Below are positions 44,401 to 57,290 of a DNA stretch of 64,000 nucleotides, piece by piece. Origin of the DNA: Centropus unirufus. Taxonomy: Eukaryota > Chordata > Aves > Cuculiformes > Centropidae. Within the stretch, counting starts at the first letter, position 1. Every line of letters begins with the position of its first letter. The notes beneath the pieces are model-generated. The model searched no databases, was not told where the DNA came from, and saw only the letters and a list, made by a program, of their open reading frames with translations. A program made the position numbers and the translations under genes. The stretch is taken from assembly GCA_013397695.1 (NCBI GenBank), contig VYZI01000068.1, positions 3,363,947 through 3,427,946 of the forward strand, in the 5' to 3' direction.

Positions 44401-46990
44401 CGTTATGTAGCCTGAAGGAAAGACCAAAATAAGATCTCTGCAAAATTTTAATGTCATGTGTTTATCCTGATATGAGTCCAGTGGAAAGCATTTCTTTTAA
44501 CTTAACTTTCAGACTGAAAAATGTGGCTTCTACGTTCCTTTTTCAGGAAATATGAAGAGATCTATCCACCAGATTTGCATGAATTTGTATACATAACAGA
44601 TGATACCTACACAAAGAGGCAGCTGCTAAGAATGGAACACCTGCTTCTCAAAGTGTTGGCTTTTGACCTAACAGCTCCAACCACCAACCAGTTCCTCCTT
44701 CAGTATATTCAGAGGCATGGAGTCTGTATGAGGACAGAGAACTTTGCAAGGGTATGAGTTATCCTCCTTTTAGCACTGAGGGGGGAGAAGTGATCCTAAA
44801 AGCAGAGCTACCTTTGTTTCACCAAGTTATCCAGGCAGACAGGTTCTGCTACTGTACTATGCTCTATCAGAAGATACTCCTTCTCATGATAAGTCTTATC
44901 TAGGACTGCAACTTGCCTAAATCTGGATATTTTGTAGCCTAGTGCTTTGAGTAAGTGGCTTGTGTTTTGACGCTTCTGGATGGAAATCCAGAGCATGGCC
45001 TACCTGTCCGGTCAGGGACAATCCACTGACTAGGCAGCTAAGTGGTGGGTTACCATTTTTTTTTTCTTTTGACAGAGCATAGCAAGTCTTCCCTAGACAT
45101 GATAGTGTTGCATATTGCTATATAGTGGCACAATATATGCCTGCCTAGCTGTGCAAGCTGCACTGCTTGGAAACAGGTTAACCTAAAATTATAGCAAAGC
45201 TTCTGATCTGCTTATGCACACAAGGTATTGCGTTGTGCAGTGATTCTACTCCAATTGAGCCCAAATTCTACTACTTGGAGCTGCCCACTATCTCAGAGTG
45301 AGGTCACTTAAGTGAGCAAGAGCTTCAGAGGATGGAAAGACTCGCATGTTTAGAAAATGTGAATTATCTACGCCTCTATCTGTAAACTTACATCAGAGCT
45401 GATGATGAAACTAGAACTTCAGAAGGACTAGAATGATATTTCTACCCACCAGTCAGGGGACTTGTGTGTTTTAGATGAAACAGAGACCACTGGCCGTTTT
45501 CAGTGCTTGCTGTATTGGACTGGCACTAGCTAAGCTCATTATCATAGAATTGTAGAATGGGTTGAGTTGGAAGGGACCTTTACAGTTCAGCTAGATCCAC
45601 CCTCCCTGCCATGGACAGGGACACCTTCCACCAGGTCAGGTTGCTCAAAGGCTCATCCAACCTGGCCTTGAACACCTCTAGTGATTCTGTTTGAAAAACT
45701 TGTGGGGTTTTTTTTTTTTTAGTATCTTGCAGAGCTGAGTCTCCTTGAAGCTGATCCTTTTCTGAAATACCTTCCTTCACAAACTGCTGCAGCAGCCTAC
45801 TGTCTAGCCAACTACACAGTGAACAGGACTTTCTGGGTAAGAACTACATTTTAATAAGTATTTCAAGCATTTCTATCATTAGAACTAGGCTGAGAAACAC
45901 AAGTAGCTTAAAGGGATGTTTTATAAAGGTTGAAATGGGGCAACCCAATATATGAATATTCAACCTGAAGTACCCTGCCACTTCTCTGAAATGGGAGGGA
46001 CCTTGCTGTCTTGCTCATTTATATAACACTGTAGGTACAGACTTTTTTTGTCTTTAATCTCCATACCTCCTCCCCAAAATGCAATTCAGGGGCTTTCTGG
46101 GATGCAGGGGAGAGCTGAATGTGAGTGGAGTAATTTGCACTCAGTGGCTGCTTTAATGCAAGCCTTGATAGGCCTGACAGCTGTGTGTTGGGAGGAATAG
46201 CTTTAGCAGAGAACAGTATCCAGAAGAGATGTAATGGATGCCACAGACTTAGTGCAGGAGCTTCTCATCAGATCTGGTACCAAGGAAGACATAGACTGAA
46301 GCCGATAGCAAAATATACTTGAATCCTTTCCAAGCCTTAAAGAATCTAGAGTGAGCCCTGATGTAGTGAAAATACATTTTCTTCTATAGAAGCAGAAACT
46401 GTCTTCTGAAATTAATGTTACCTACAGTAGAATAACACTTCTCATTCTTTCACCAGCCAGAAACACTTGCTGCATTCACTGGATATTCATTAAGTGAGAT
46501 AGTTCCTTGCCTGACTGATCTACATAAAGCATGCCTCGATGCTCCTCATTGCCAACTGCAAGCAATTAGGGAGAAGTATAAGTGCTCAAAGTAAGTAATG
46601 AGGAAACCAGTGTTCTGCAACTTGGAGGCTAAAAGCACAGGATGACTGGTTTAGCAGCTTGGGCTACAGGTGCTGTAGCTCACAACCTCTCAACAGTGGT
46701 CAGCTTCTACTCATGAAATGGAAACATCTGTCAGTCTCTTTGGGGGAGGGGAGGGGGAATGGGGTGAACAACTTTCCTGACCAGGAGACTAGTTCATCCA
46801 TTGGTATACAGCTGTACTAGATAACAATTGTGTTGTTGCAGAAAGATGTTATTAAAGATACTATGTGCTTGTGCAATACACTGCAGAAGAAAAGAATCAT
46901 CTCGACCGATATCTTTAGTGACTGCATTTCTCTTCTAGGTACATGCAGGTGTCTCTTCTGGAGCCCCCAGCAGTTCTTCCTCTACAATAG
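41315..46990 (+). CDS. CCNA1: Cyclin A1, complete: eight coding exons, 406 residues
   Basis: Cyclin A1 activates CDK2 and CDK1 and in vertebrates is needed mainly in male meiosis. Exons: 41315-41440, 42424-42667, 42894-43015, 43712-43935, 44547-44751, 45723-45836, 46457-46590, 46939-46990. All introns are GT-AG and all phases join to 1,221 bases ending in TAG. Residues 25-34 (RAVLGVLTEN) form the destruction-box region. The N-terminal cyclin box starts near residue 165 and holds the MRAIL hydrophobic patch (184-188, with W191). K240 and E269 match the CDK-contacting pair K266/E295 of human cyclin A2. The C-terminal cyclin fold covers about 308-390. The tail EPPAVLPLQ and the neighbour SPART favour A1 over A2. 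Human A1 isoforms have 421-465 residues, so the N terminus is somewhat shorter. The start at 41315 is the first one whose downstream sequence aligns with mammalian A1. Confidence 0.96.
41441..42423 (+). other. CCNA1: CCNA1 intron 1
   Basis: 983 bases, from GTGAGC to tgttccag. The CpG-rich character fades by about 41600. An open frame runs in from 42283 (132 codons) but its first 47 codons are intronic. No repeat was recognised. Confidence 0.9.
42424..42667 (+). CDS. CCNA1: CCNA1 coding exon 2
   Basis: 244 bases; 81 codons plus one base. Contains FPGSENTFSASGKD and KQGFAIYVDE, matching the mammalian SGSEN and QGFDIYMDE blocks. The donor is ACAG|GTAACT. Confidence 0.94.
42894..43015 (+). CDS. 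CCNA1: CCNA1 coding exon 3
   Basis: 122 bases after tctgttag; completes a glycine codon and reads SPMIVDTSF to EDIHQYLREAE. The donor is GAA|GTGAGT. It carries the helix that leads into the cyclin box. Confidence 0.95.
43016..43711 (+). other. CCNA1: CCNA1 intron 3
   Basis: 696 bases between GTGAGT and caaacag. Only short chance frames are present, mostly antisense. Confidence 0.92.
43712..43935 (+). CDS. CCNA1: CCNA1 coding exon 4 (cyclin box, MRAIL patch)
   Basis: 224 bases reading VRFRPKTYYM to the split serine codon. Includes MRAILVDWLVEVG, NFLDRFLSCMSVLRGKLQ. The donor is TC|GTAAGT. Confidence 0.97.
43936..44546 (+). other. CCNA1: CCNA1 intron 4
   Basis: 611 bases between GTAAGT and tttttcag. 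No repeat or RNA gene was recognised. Confidence 0.92.
44547..44751 (+). CDS. CCNA1: CCNA1 coding exon 5
   Basis: 205 bases; completes the serine and reads KYEEIYPPDLHEFVYITDD to RTENFAR. Holds the CDK-contacting K240 and E269. The donor is AGG|GTATGA. Confidence 0.97.
44752..45722 (+). other. CCNA1: CCNA1 intron 5, with a CR1 insertion near its 3' end
   Basis: 971 bases between GTATGA and a T13 tract plus AG. The CR1 fragment at 45541-45684 ends about 40 bases before the acceptor. Otherwise no feature was recognised. Confidence 0.92.
45541..45684 (-). mobile_element. CR1 retrotransposon 3' end, minus strand, in CCNA1 intron 5
   Basis: Starts 'atcatagaattgtagaatgg' (reverse octamers) and contains 'ccctgccatggacaggga', 'caccttccaccaggtcagg' and 'cctggccttgaacacctct'. 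It resembles the copy at 40356-40772. About 140 bases remain. Confidence 0.9.
45723..45836 (+). CDS. CCNA1: CCNA1 coding exon 6
   Basis: 114 bases, 38 codons: YLAELSLLEADPFLKYLPS to YTVNRTFW, phase 0. The acceptor is preceded by a run of 13 T; the donor is TGG|GTAAGA. Confidence 0.96.
45837..46456 (+). other. CCNA1: CCNA1 intron 6
   Basis: 620 bases from GTAAGA to ttcaccag. No feature was recognised. Confidence 0.92.
46457..46590 (+). CDS. CCNA1: CCNA1 coding exon 7
   Basis: 134 bases: PETLAAFTGYSLSEIVPC to REKYKCS plus two bases of a lysine codon. The donor is AAA|GTAAGT. Confidence 0.96.
46591..46938 (+). other. CCNA1: CCNA1 intron 7
   Basis: 348 bases between GTAAGT and ctcttctag. It has a G-rich tract near 46740-46765. 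No other feature was recognised. Confidence 0.92.
46939..46990 (+). CDS. CCNA1: CCNA1 last coding exon
   Basis: Completes the lysine codon, then YMQVSLLEPPAVLPLQ and TAG. The ending matches the mammalian cyclin A1 tail EPPAVLLLQ with one change. Confidence 0.95.
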
Positions 46991-47205
46991 AGACAGTGGA
47001 TACCGAACTTGAAGAGTACTTTGTCACAGTCAGCAAAGCTGGTCTAAGACTTCATAGAGCACTGCAGATTATGCATCTGTGACCCTAGCACTCAGTGTTT
47101 TTAGCTAGTGTTTTTAACTAGACACCTTTTAAAAAAAGGATATTAAACTATAGCTCTTAATATAACTGACAGCACTTTTAATAAATGCCTTATTACAACG
47201 TTCCT
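46991..47205 (+). other. CCNA1: CCNA1 3' untranslated region with polyadenylation signals
   Basis: AATAAA at 47180-47185 is the best signal, followed by a T/G-rich stretch from about 47201. ATTAAA at 47142-47147 is an alternative. The 3' end is set at about 47205 by the usual 10-30 base spacing, so it is approximate. Confidence 0.7.
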
Positions 47206-50200
47206 CTGTGAATCTTCTGACTCCAGTTAATATCTGCAGTAACAGAGTGGAGAAGGTTTGGGTTTTTTGAGTGTATGAAGTGTGGCTTGAACAAACACAA
47301 CTGAACACCTCTGTAAATACAGGTGACAGGCTTCAGTACCTTAACTCTTTTTTCGTCTTCCATGAGACAAAATCATGTGGCCATGAACAGAAGCTGTTTT
47401 CTGCAACTTGTTTACTATGTCGCAGAAAAAACATCCAGATGCAAGTGGCCTACGAACTATGAACTAGTGTGCAGAAGACCATCAGTATTGAGGTAAAAGT
47501 CAAACTGCCCTTTTTTGTAGGTAAACAAGAATTTCTTCTGTAGAGAGCTGGAGGAAAGGGGGATCGTGGCTGGTGGAGTCTTAGGAATACTTCAAACACT
47601 GGTGAACAGACTGTAATAGAGTGCAATGCTAAAAGCTGTGAGGTACTAGAACAGTGGAGTAGAGCTAGGTGGCTGCTGTCGTACTGGGTATTCATATGGC
47701 ACCGCTATCTGAAATGACATCTGCTACTAGAGCACTGTGTGCTCTACAGTCTAGGAAAACCTCACCCTTAGCAGAAAGGAGGCAGGAGGTATGGGTGTGT
47801 AATGGGACAGAACTGTTAACTATGATCCTAAACAGCTATGATGTTTTGTTGCCCCCCCACCATTTGTCAAATAGTATTTTTGAAAAAGAAAAAAAAAGCA
47901 AAACTAAAACTCTACCTTGAGTACTCTTAAACAGAATCCCTGTCCAAAATAGTTAAATTCAGTTGTCCATATTGAAAAATACGGAGAAAGTTCATCTAAA
48001 TGGCAAGGCAAGTCTGAGCCATTCAATTACTGTAACAGTTGAAAACCTTCAGTACTTATTCCTCAGAGCAATCTATCCATCTGTGTTTTCAAGAAAGAAT
48101 ACGCTTAACACTTGACATTAACACGCAATTCAGCAGATGTACTAAGTACCTGCTAACAAGCCTCTTTAATTTTAAAACCTGATTATACCATTGTATGTGT
48201 CACAAGACTGCTCTTAGCTTCAGGGGTTTCACTTCCTTCTCTCTCCTCCCTACCCAGGTTGGTGAATCCTCCTAGTAATGCAAACCCTTCTATTCCTCCC
48301 AAATTGAGGTAGTGGTAATGACTGATTCAAATTGACTCAAATTAAATGTCTTTTAAGAGGGGACGCTATCCTTTTTCGGGCTAGCTTTTGTCATTCTTAG
48401 TCTCTTGATTCAAACACCTTCAAGTAAATTAGTATGTCTTAATATTTACCAACAATGACAGATCTTACTACAGACAAGGGGCAGGATATCTGGTATCCAC
48501 TTTATGGTGGGTGTTTACTATGTTTGACCGCGTGGCATCTTCATAGAAGCCAAGTTTTCATTGTTTTACTTTTTTTTTTTTCCTAGAGTTTATTCAGTTG
48601 TGAGATAGGTAAAATAGTTACATTTAGCTTCCTTGAAGCCTTGAAGTTTTAATTCTCTGGTATACAAACTTGCCATATTTTTTTGAAACTATAGTACTTG
48701 AGGAAAACTGCTTCATCTGCTTTCTTGCTCATTATTGAGCAACTGAGCTTAATATCTTTTTTTAGTCTAAAGGCTAAAAAGTGCAAATTAAAAAAGCTAA
48801 GTAGTTAAGGTAAAGAATCATATTATGCTTCAATATGAATAAGTTCATGCAAGATGGATTAGATTTCAATTTGTGAGACAGAAGGAACTAATCTGGAAGT
48901 TGTCTCATCTGAGATCTGTAGGTACTAATGGCATTTTGAATGTTCCTGCTGTATTAATGCTTTCTTTTGTTGTATTTGTCTCTCTCAGAACAAGGAGAAA
49001 GTTTTATTGCCCTCATACGAGTGAGCCTTGACTCTTCCAAGGTGAAAACTGGATGCTGTTGCCTCTCTCATTTTGTCTGAGTCATCACACTTAACTCTGA
49101 CCTACCCCTCATGTGGGGTTTCCTCTGCAGCTGATACTTGAGATAAAAGTATGAGGTGATTGTTTGTCATACTATGGTAATGAAGGTGAAATAATGCTGT
49201 TCTATGTAAGATTAAGTGCTTAAATGCAGCTGAAAAACCACTTGATTTCTTTAAATATGTAGGAGATACAATTAAATACACAGGAATATGGATTTATAAA
49301 GACAGAGAGGAAAGGAGCCTAAATGGAAGCTTTAACATAGTGTCTATGCTATGCAGAAAAACTGAGACCTGTAAAGCTCTCAGCCTTGTGTAGTACTTGA
49401 AACAAACACAAGCAGACTTCTTGAAGACAGCCATATCCTGGAAAAGAAATAAAGAGGAATCAACATTAAAGACTGAACAGAGGCAGACTCAATTCTTGGC
49501 CATCCTACTTTGTGGCTGTGGTTTACAAGCCACTAATAACACTATTTTTATTGTTCAAGTATTTAAAATGTTGCCGTTTCAGAATTGCCAAGCCTGATCT
49601 TTCTTGGTTATCTTCACTGAAAAACTCAGTTTAACTTTCACTGTGTATTTCAAAGAGTGAATATTGACTTACATGCAAGTCACACTATCTTACCCCAGTT
49701 AAAGGGTATGGGATAGTACACTGGGATTAAAACCTACTGGTGAGACAGCAGGCTGAGTACATCCAAGGAGCTTTGAGTGATTATTTAGTTCTCTGGAGTG
49801 GGTTGCAACTGACAAGTGTTGAGGACTTTTAACTTTGACCCACGATGCTCAACTTGTGAACTGTCTAAAGCGGGGAAAAAAACCCAACAAACTAAAAGCT
49901 CTCTAATCTTATTCTAGCCATTTCCATACTATCATGCTGTAACTTTTAAGAAGACCCAAGTGTGCTGTGATTGGATGATCCCATTTCTTCTATGTTGTAG
50001 TTAATTTTTGTAACCAATAACCTATATCATAGATGGCTCTAGTGTCCTGAGAAAACTGTTCTTCATAGCTGGGTATGTATTGTGGATCAATTGTTCCCTT
50101 AATCTTAAAATTGGCAAACAGACCTCAAAATAATACTCTGTGGGAAGGTACTGATTTAACAACTAGAGCCTATCTTTTGTTTTCCTCTTCTCTGGAGTGA

Positions 50201-53200
50201 GTTAAGGATGTCTAAGAGGGATATTAGAGAGAATGATTTAACTGAGGTCAGAACCGTTAAGCTGTAAATTCATGACTGAAGGGCGCCTAATTTGCTGGGC
50301 AATCTGGTTGTATGGTTAGTCTGTGTACATACCTGTTTGTTGACAGATGACTGGAATTAGCTCTGATCACTGAAGCTGGTACTTATTTTAGCCCGAGACC
50401 TAGAAGCAGCTTGTCAGCTGCTTTTAAGGATGAGAAACAAGTCAGCAATATCAGTGCTTCCTGGAATTAAGCTTTTTGTCATATAGTTTTCCTCAGCACC
50501 CACTGCCCCAGAATGACATCATTTTTGTATACTGAGGATCTGTCCAGACTCTGCTAGGCAGATGGGGACCAGAGGAAGTGCAGACCCATCTGGCACTTGG
50601 ATGTCCTAGAGCACTGTCAAGAGTCTTGTGAACTTGGTTAGGTCCTCTGCTGGTTATAGGGGATGTATGTGATTTTCCATTGCATCAGACAATTAAGAGG
50701 CTCACCAAATACTTATGTTTAGCTCTTATCTGCTTCGTAATTCTTCTCTTGTATAATAGGATCAGACTTTCACTTAGATTGCATCCACTCAATATGGGCA
50801 TGCAAAGCTTTGCATGAGGAGATGCTCATAGTGAACATTCCGGGCGACACATTTATGAAGGATGAGCACTCTGAGGATCCTGTAGAGATATAGAGAAACA
50901 TTGGCTTAGCCATTCATCACATAAGACTGGCTATCTTTGAAAACCTGGTTCTTTTGCGCTGTGTAGTTGGCAGCAGTGCAAACATTGAAGAAAAGTAGCA
51001 CAGACCAACTTACATGACAGTCTGCAGAAAGGTACTGAGTGTACCATACAGCTAATCCTAAAGTGCATGACTACCTTAAGCAAATTAAGTTGCATCTAAA
51101 CTAAGTCCTGGGCCTAGTTTTACTGAAGATACTGGAATAATGGCTCTGTCATGCAGTTTTCTACACTGCTTGTCTAGCTAGGCTGTGCTGGTACTGAAAA
51201 ATAACTGTGGGCTAAGCAAGGGCTGGTTCCAGGCCAAATGTCTCCATTTGGCTTGTGTCCATGATGTTTAGGGCTAGCTTCTTTTTTTAAGCGGATTTCT
51301 CCCGGGGAGAGCTTGTTGGAGCAGGACAAAAAAAAAAAATATCTGAGGGCTATTGGGCTGTGTGGGTGGCTGTGTTCAGTGCTTATTTGCTGTCTGCCCC
51401 TCTTGTCTCAGCAATGTGCCCTGAATGACCAAGTGTTCCTGTCACTAATACCAGTAAATACCTAGCTAAATTGTAGAGGAGACCTCAGTCCTTGTCTTTC
51501 AGATGTTCAGATCCTCTTTATTTGAACAGAGGAGCATTACTGGTGCCAAGTGCCGGAGAAATAGGCTCAAGATAAAGCATGGAGTTCTGGCAAGAAATCG
51601 TTTTCTGACTCCACCATCTGTAGTCAAGCTGCCTTTTCTGTTTGTTTATTGTAGTTTGTATTTTGATGTGTAAATAACATGAAAAATTAGGCAAAAGAGC
51701 CCTAGACCCCACAGTATTCTGACAGATAAGGCATTTGGGACTAATCAGCTTCTTACTGTATACTGTAATGGCTATTCTATCAAGGCAGAAATTTGAGTGT
51801 GGTATGCACCTCTAAACCAAATCACTCTCTCTTTAATTCTTTATAAAGGCAATATAAATATAGGGTAATTAACAAAATGGATGACAAAACAGACTGCATA
51901 TAAGGAGAAACAGCAGTGCTGTTATCTGGTGTGATAATGGAGTGTGGCTTTGAGGTGGCAGAACCAGGTTCACTAGAAATCACTCTTGTATGGCACTTGC
52001 TTGGGAGCCATATACCTGTCCTGGGGCTGGGATGTGTTGTTATCTCTTTTTAGCGAACAGGCAGAAAAAGTATTCTTAGGTTTAGCCATACGAGAGAAGA
52101 CCTCGAGAATCTGTGTTAAACTGGAAACAAAGAAGAAATTGACATATAGATAAAATACTAGTGATACTGTATTCTGATGGACTCCAAAGAATACAACCAG
52201 AAGAGGGCACTCAAAGTCCTTGGTCCGTGGCTTGAGGGGAAAGTCAACCTAAGCCTTTCCAGAGAGGATGCTGGATTACAGCTCAAGGAGGTTATTTAGT
52301 CTTGGACTGACTTTTCCATGACTTTGAATAGACTAACTACATGTGACATAGCTGCAACAATATGGCTATGTTCAGTTCTTTTTCATTAAGTTTAACAAGG
52401 GTTTAGTGAACCTGAAATGTGAAGTTGACAGCAATGCTGTCTAGTTCTCACTCATGGTGTTCCAGGAACACTTGAAGAAAACCAATACAACTTTTAAGAA
52501 CATCCATGGTCTTGTACTGTGAAGTTTGATTTATTTAATTTTTTTTTTACACTTGTTTTTTGAGCACTTTCAGTTAGATATTTTTCCTGGCAATACGAAA
52601 CAGGCTAACTGATGTCGACTTCACCTGCTTCAGGCAGGATTAAAACACAATGGAAACTATTAATGTTCATAACGTAAGTGTTCTGCTGAAGTGGGCCTGA
52701 TGGAGGAGTATGTCCTTGTATTGCAGGCTGGGCAGAAGAAGCTTTTGTAATACTACTGAGCTTGTATGGCCTGTACAGGGAAGAAGGAATTCCTGCCAGA
52801 TGATTCAGTCTGATTTGGAGGAAGGAGGGGTAAAAAAATCTATTGTAATTTTTAAGTTGGAATGTGTTCCTCTTGTTCATTGAAAACGTCAGTGTTAATT
52901 CTTATTTCAAGGTAATCTTGCTAGGTGGAGAAAGGTTATGTAAGGTACTTATTGCCCTGTTTGTTGTGTTTCAGTGTCTTTTTTTATCTTAGTCATGTTT
53001 TTCTTGTTCTGTTACCAACTTGAATTTAGTTTTACTTTCAAAAACCGCTTACCCATTCAAATCTGTTCTGTTTCTTTTTTTATTTTTTTTTTTTGTGGTC
53101 TGCCGCTGGTTTTAAAATGTATTTGCTCTCAGCTTTAGCCTCTAAACAGAAGGCAGGGAATGCAGTGGTAGAGTCAGTGGAAAGCTTGTATCTAGAGCAG

Positions 53201-56200
53201 TCATTTGAGTACTGCAGAAGTGACTTAACACTACTTGTCAGTAAAGTGCTTTGAGTCAAATGGAAATGTTTTCTCCTTGGACAGTTATGTTTCTGAGCTA
53301 TGACTGAACCTAGGTTCTTTTTGAGCTTTTGGAGCTACCTACAGAGATGTATTTTAAGATGGGTAGTGAGCCAGTTGGCATATGCACAGCGGCATGGGCT
53401 GCCACGGGCACTGACAAGAGGAAAACAAATGTTTTAGTCTGCCTAACAGCTGCAGCTTTTAGGAGGTGCTGCTGTCTGACTAAGAGGTATGGGTGAGAGC
53501 AAAGCATATTCACATCATGCACGCCTGTCTTCAATAGGAACTTGAACACCTGTGAACAAATGCAATTTTCCACATATGCCTGTGCATCTGCTACCTGAGC
53601 ATTGCACTCCTTCCTCTGTCCTTTTTTCCTCTTCATTCAGCGACTGCTTTCAAGTGATGTGGAAGGAGGATGTGGCTCTGCAGAGGCTTCTTGGCCAGCA
53701 GGATAGCATTGTGCAGGGCCTCTGGCCCAGAGCTAGCAAATAAAAAAAATCCTCCTATCATGTTGGAGTGACGTGCTAGTGCCGAAGAGAGCATACATTT
53801 TTTTAAACTATCTCCCTGCACAGTCTCAAACATGAAGTTGGTTCCTAGTGTTTTTTAGCTAGTTATGCTGGTGAAAACACAAGCTTAGCAGGGAGCAACA
53901 GGCTCTGGGTCCATTTTTTCAGCAAGTAATCAGGGCAGAGAGCTCTGCTGCTGTTTGTCAGATTGGGCCTCACCAAATCATACTTTCTGCAAATAGGTTC
54001 TTGTGTTAGTGCATTGAACATTAGGCCATCATGAAACTTGCTGCACAACCACTGCAAAGGCTCCCAGCTCACTAAGCTGGACAGTATGTAAGGGTTGTAC
54101 GTGTAGGTTCGGCTGTTAAATACCATTCTTTGAGCCAATTCAGAGGTTGCTGTCTGGGAAGTGCTGATCTCTGCAACTTACACTTGTGTTAAAGCAAATG
54201 CTGACTTAACTTAAACCAGGAAAATCCTTTATTGTCAGATGAAATCTCTAGAACTTTCATAGCTATCTTGTTAAGAGAAAAGGATTTAAAACAAAACACC
54301 CCAACACCCACAACTTCAATTCACTAGTCTAATTTTCAAGAAGGCTATATTATCAATATTATGCCGATACTGTACTGAATTGTCTCTAGCAGAACACAAA
54401 ATATTGTGTTAAATTAAACCACTGCTGCTTCCTCCATCTGGAGATGAGAAACTCATGGATGCTCTGGGATGGAAAAGCTTACACAGGTGGTTAAGGGCCT
54501 AAAACCAGAGTATTTTAGTATCATTGGGTTTTCTTGTATAGTGTGACAGAAGTGATCACTGTAAGGATGTTCAAGGAAATTCTAGGAATTTCTTTATGCC
54601 AAGTCATGTTAAAGATACTGACAAATTCAGGAGTAGCATGAAATGTAATGGTATAAAATTCAGTCTAACATTAAAGCTAAAAAAAAGGCAGATTTAATAC
54701 CTAAATGTAATCAGTCTGTGCCCTTGATCTGTGATTTTGCTAAAGGGTTAAAGGCTATCACTGAATTGTTTACTACCTTTTCAGTGCCACTTTATTAAAC
54801 TAGTAGAATCTTCACTAAATCTCATACTTTCTTCAAATGGGGCCTGCATTTCACATGGCATATGAATGACACAGCAGATTGTTGCCTCTTTCTGGAAACA
54901 GGGAAAGGCATTTATAAATACTGCAAATAACAGCAGGTGTTATAGAAATATTCAATATAGTGTAGCTAGCCAATGATTACACTATTGATGGTCTATAGTG
55001 AGTTGTTTCCATATCAGCTTTTGAAAGGTTAACTACAGCTTGCTTACTCCATGGTCAGAATGTGAGATAACATACACATGTTTTGACTATTTATGTTCTG
55101 CATCTAGGGTTGACCTTGATGATTTCTGGAAGCTCATCAACAAAAGAGATACTAACCTAGAGAACTCTGCAGTGTTTTGTAAAAGGCTTGGCGCCTTGCA
55201 TTTTTCTCTAACGAAATCTCTATATGTCACTGTAGAGAGCCAAGCAAATACCTGAAGTCTCTGGTGCTCACCAGTGAGCACTTGGAGCAGAATGACTGGG
55301 TGGTCTTATTGTGGCTAATCCCACTGTGCCGGGGCTGAACATGAGGGGTGTGACTTCCTCTTCACAGAGCCCCTAATATGATTGCTCTTTTGCTTAATTC
55401 AGTGTCTCATTTGTATCTATTCCGTCTCTAATAAATGCTTTGTAGGGTCCTGCTGAGCAGGGTGTTTCTCATTTGTTTCACCAGTGGTTCTGCTCTTTGG
55501 ATCTTTACTCTGTGTAGGAACAGTCTCACATTGTATTTCAGCCATAAGAGAAACCTATGTACGTCGCTTGAGAATAGTGGTACGTTAGAGTTGTGGATGA
55601 TAGTTAATGAGAGAGCCTATTTCAGTTCAGGCTTTGGCAATAAAAAGTGACTGGGTGTTTTGTCTAATATAGAGTCAGATTGCATAGAGGCCTGAGCAGA
55701 AACTATCTGTACAGATGCATAGATTTTCAGGTCAAAAGTGTTTGCCAGACTTTCTGATGCCTTTTTCATTTGTTTAACGGTGATTGCTGGTAAATCACCC
55801 TTAACTCTAGAACATCTTTTTTTTTGTAACTTCTCTCTATCTGACTTGAAATTAAAATCCTTTAGTTTTTCCTTTTCCCAACTCGATTTAAGAGCTCTTC
55901 ACTAACACCATTTTGTTCCCATGTGAGAAAGTAACCATAATGATTAGCTTACCCAATTATTTTTCTCTTGTATTTTTCTCTTTCATTTTGAAAACAAAAT
56001 GAACTGAGATTTCTGTTCTTTTTATGGTAACAAATTATTTCTAGCTCTCATGTGTTTATAGCACTCCTCTCCAGGTACCCAAAACCCTCTTAAAACGCTG
56101 GTATTGGATGTTGTGCAGATCTCGTCTCCTGAATGCAGTAGATATAAGCAGGACTGAAAGGCCCACAGACCCTGAGGGAAATGACTTTCTAAAGAGCATT

Positions 56201-57094
56201 GTGAGTAAGTGCTGGCAGCTAGGATGCTGCTGAAGATATGACTCTTGCTGAAACCTGCTCATAATGAAAGCTGATTCACCATTTTATTTTATTTTATTTC
56301 AGAGCGTATGCAAATCAAAGGCAGTCTCTGCCTCCTGGCATGTTACCGAAGCTGTCAGTTTGGTAGAAGCTGTACAGATGTCTGCTACACTAAGAAGCAC
56401 TGCTAGTATATACTAATTGCAATTAATATGCCAGTATTAAATATCACCATCTGTGTTTATCTGAAGTCAATGCCACTAAAGGACATTATGATCTTCAAGG
56501 TATTTCTTTAAATTTTGGAGGTGACAGCATGGATTTTGGTCCCAGTTTTGTTTCTAGCAATGTTCACCTCAGTGGTGCTTGGATGGTCAAACATGGGACT
56601 TATTAACTCTTCTTTTTTTTTAAGTATAGTGAAAACAATTAAAGGAGGATAAACAGCTCATGAAGGGGGTGACTTAGTGATGAAGGACCCAGCAAAGTCC
56701 TGCAGCTTGTGGAAAGGATCCACACCAGAGCAAGGGGAAGCATGAGGAAGATGGAGGGGTGGAGAGGAAGCATTACAGACTGATTGGAACTCCCTGCACT
56801 GCTCAGAGTGGGGAGAAGGGTCTGGAGCGAAGCTGACCCTTGGAAAATGAGGAAAGCTGTTTTTGGTTGTCCTTCTCACTAACTAGATGGGTAGTTAATC
56901 TTTATTTTAATTGGTACTAAATTAATTTCAACTCAAGTCGGTTTTGCCCATGACTGAGGAAGCAGGGTTTTTTTTATCCTGGAGAAAAGGTGGCTAAGGA
57001 AAACGAAATTGTTTTCAACTGCTTAAAGGAAGCTTTTTAGAGAAGTCCCATTTTGGCTCTGAGGGACACGGGTGAGGCCTCGAGGCAGCAGCTG
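47206..57094. other. Intergenic DNA downstream of CCNA1 without a recognised gene
   Basis: About 10 kb. Frames are short (up to 108 codons) and show no known domain. T-rich tracts occur at 48571, 52538 and 53075 (approximate), and an (ATTTT)n repeat at 56281-56299. No CR1 was recognised here. Confidence 0.6.
56281..56299 (+). repeat. (ATTTT)n simple repeat
   Basis: Nearly four perfect ATTTT units. Confidence 0.85.
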
Positions 57095-57290
57095 CAACTT
57101 TCAGCAAGGGAGAGTCTGCCTGCACATGAGAAAATGCTTCACCATGGGCTGGTTAAGCTCTGGTGCAGGTTGCCCAGAGCTGTGGTGGGAGCTCCATCCT
57201 TGAGGGTGTAAAAAGCTCAGTGGAACAAGCATGGATCACCTGCTGTGCCAGTGAAGTTAGCTGTTGTCTGGGGTGGTGACCTCCAGAGGG
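57095..57290 (+). mobile_element. CR1 retrotransposon, strongly degraded 3' part, plus strand
   Basis: Recognisable pieces are 'aaaatgcttcaccatggg', 'tggtgcaggttgcccagag', 'ggtgggagctccatccttga' and 'gtggtgacctccagagg'. The order matches the CR1 3' region. Divergence is clearly higher than in the other copies. Confidence 0.65.

Noticed and set aside
41315..46990. Could the cyclin be CCNA2 rather than CCNA1?
   Set aside because: The tail (EPPAVLPLQ), the LGVLTENGQ segment, the SGSEN-like block in exon 2 and the neighbouring SPART gene all match CCNA1; CCNA2 ends and begins differently.
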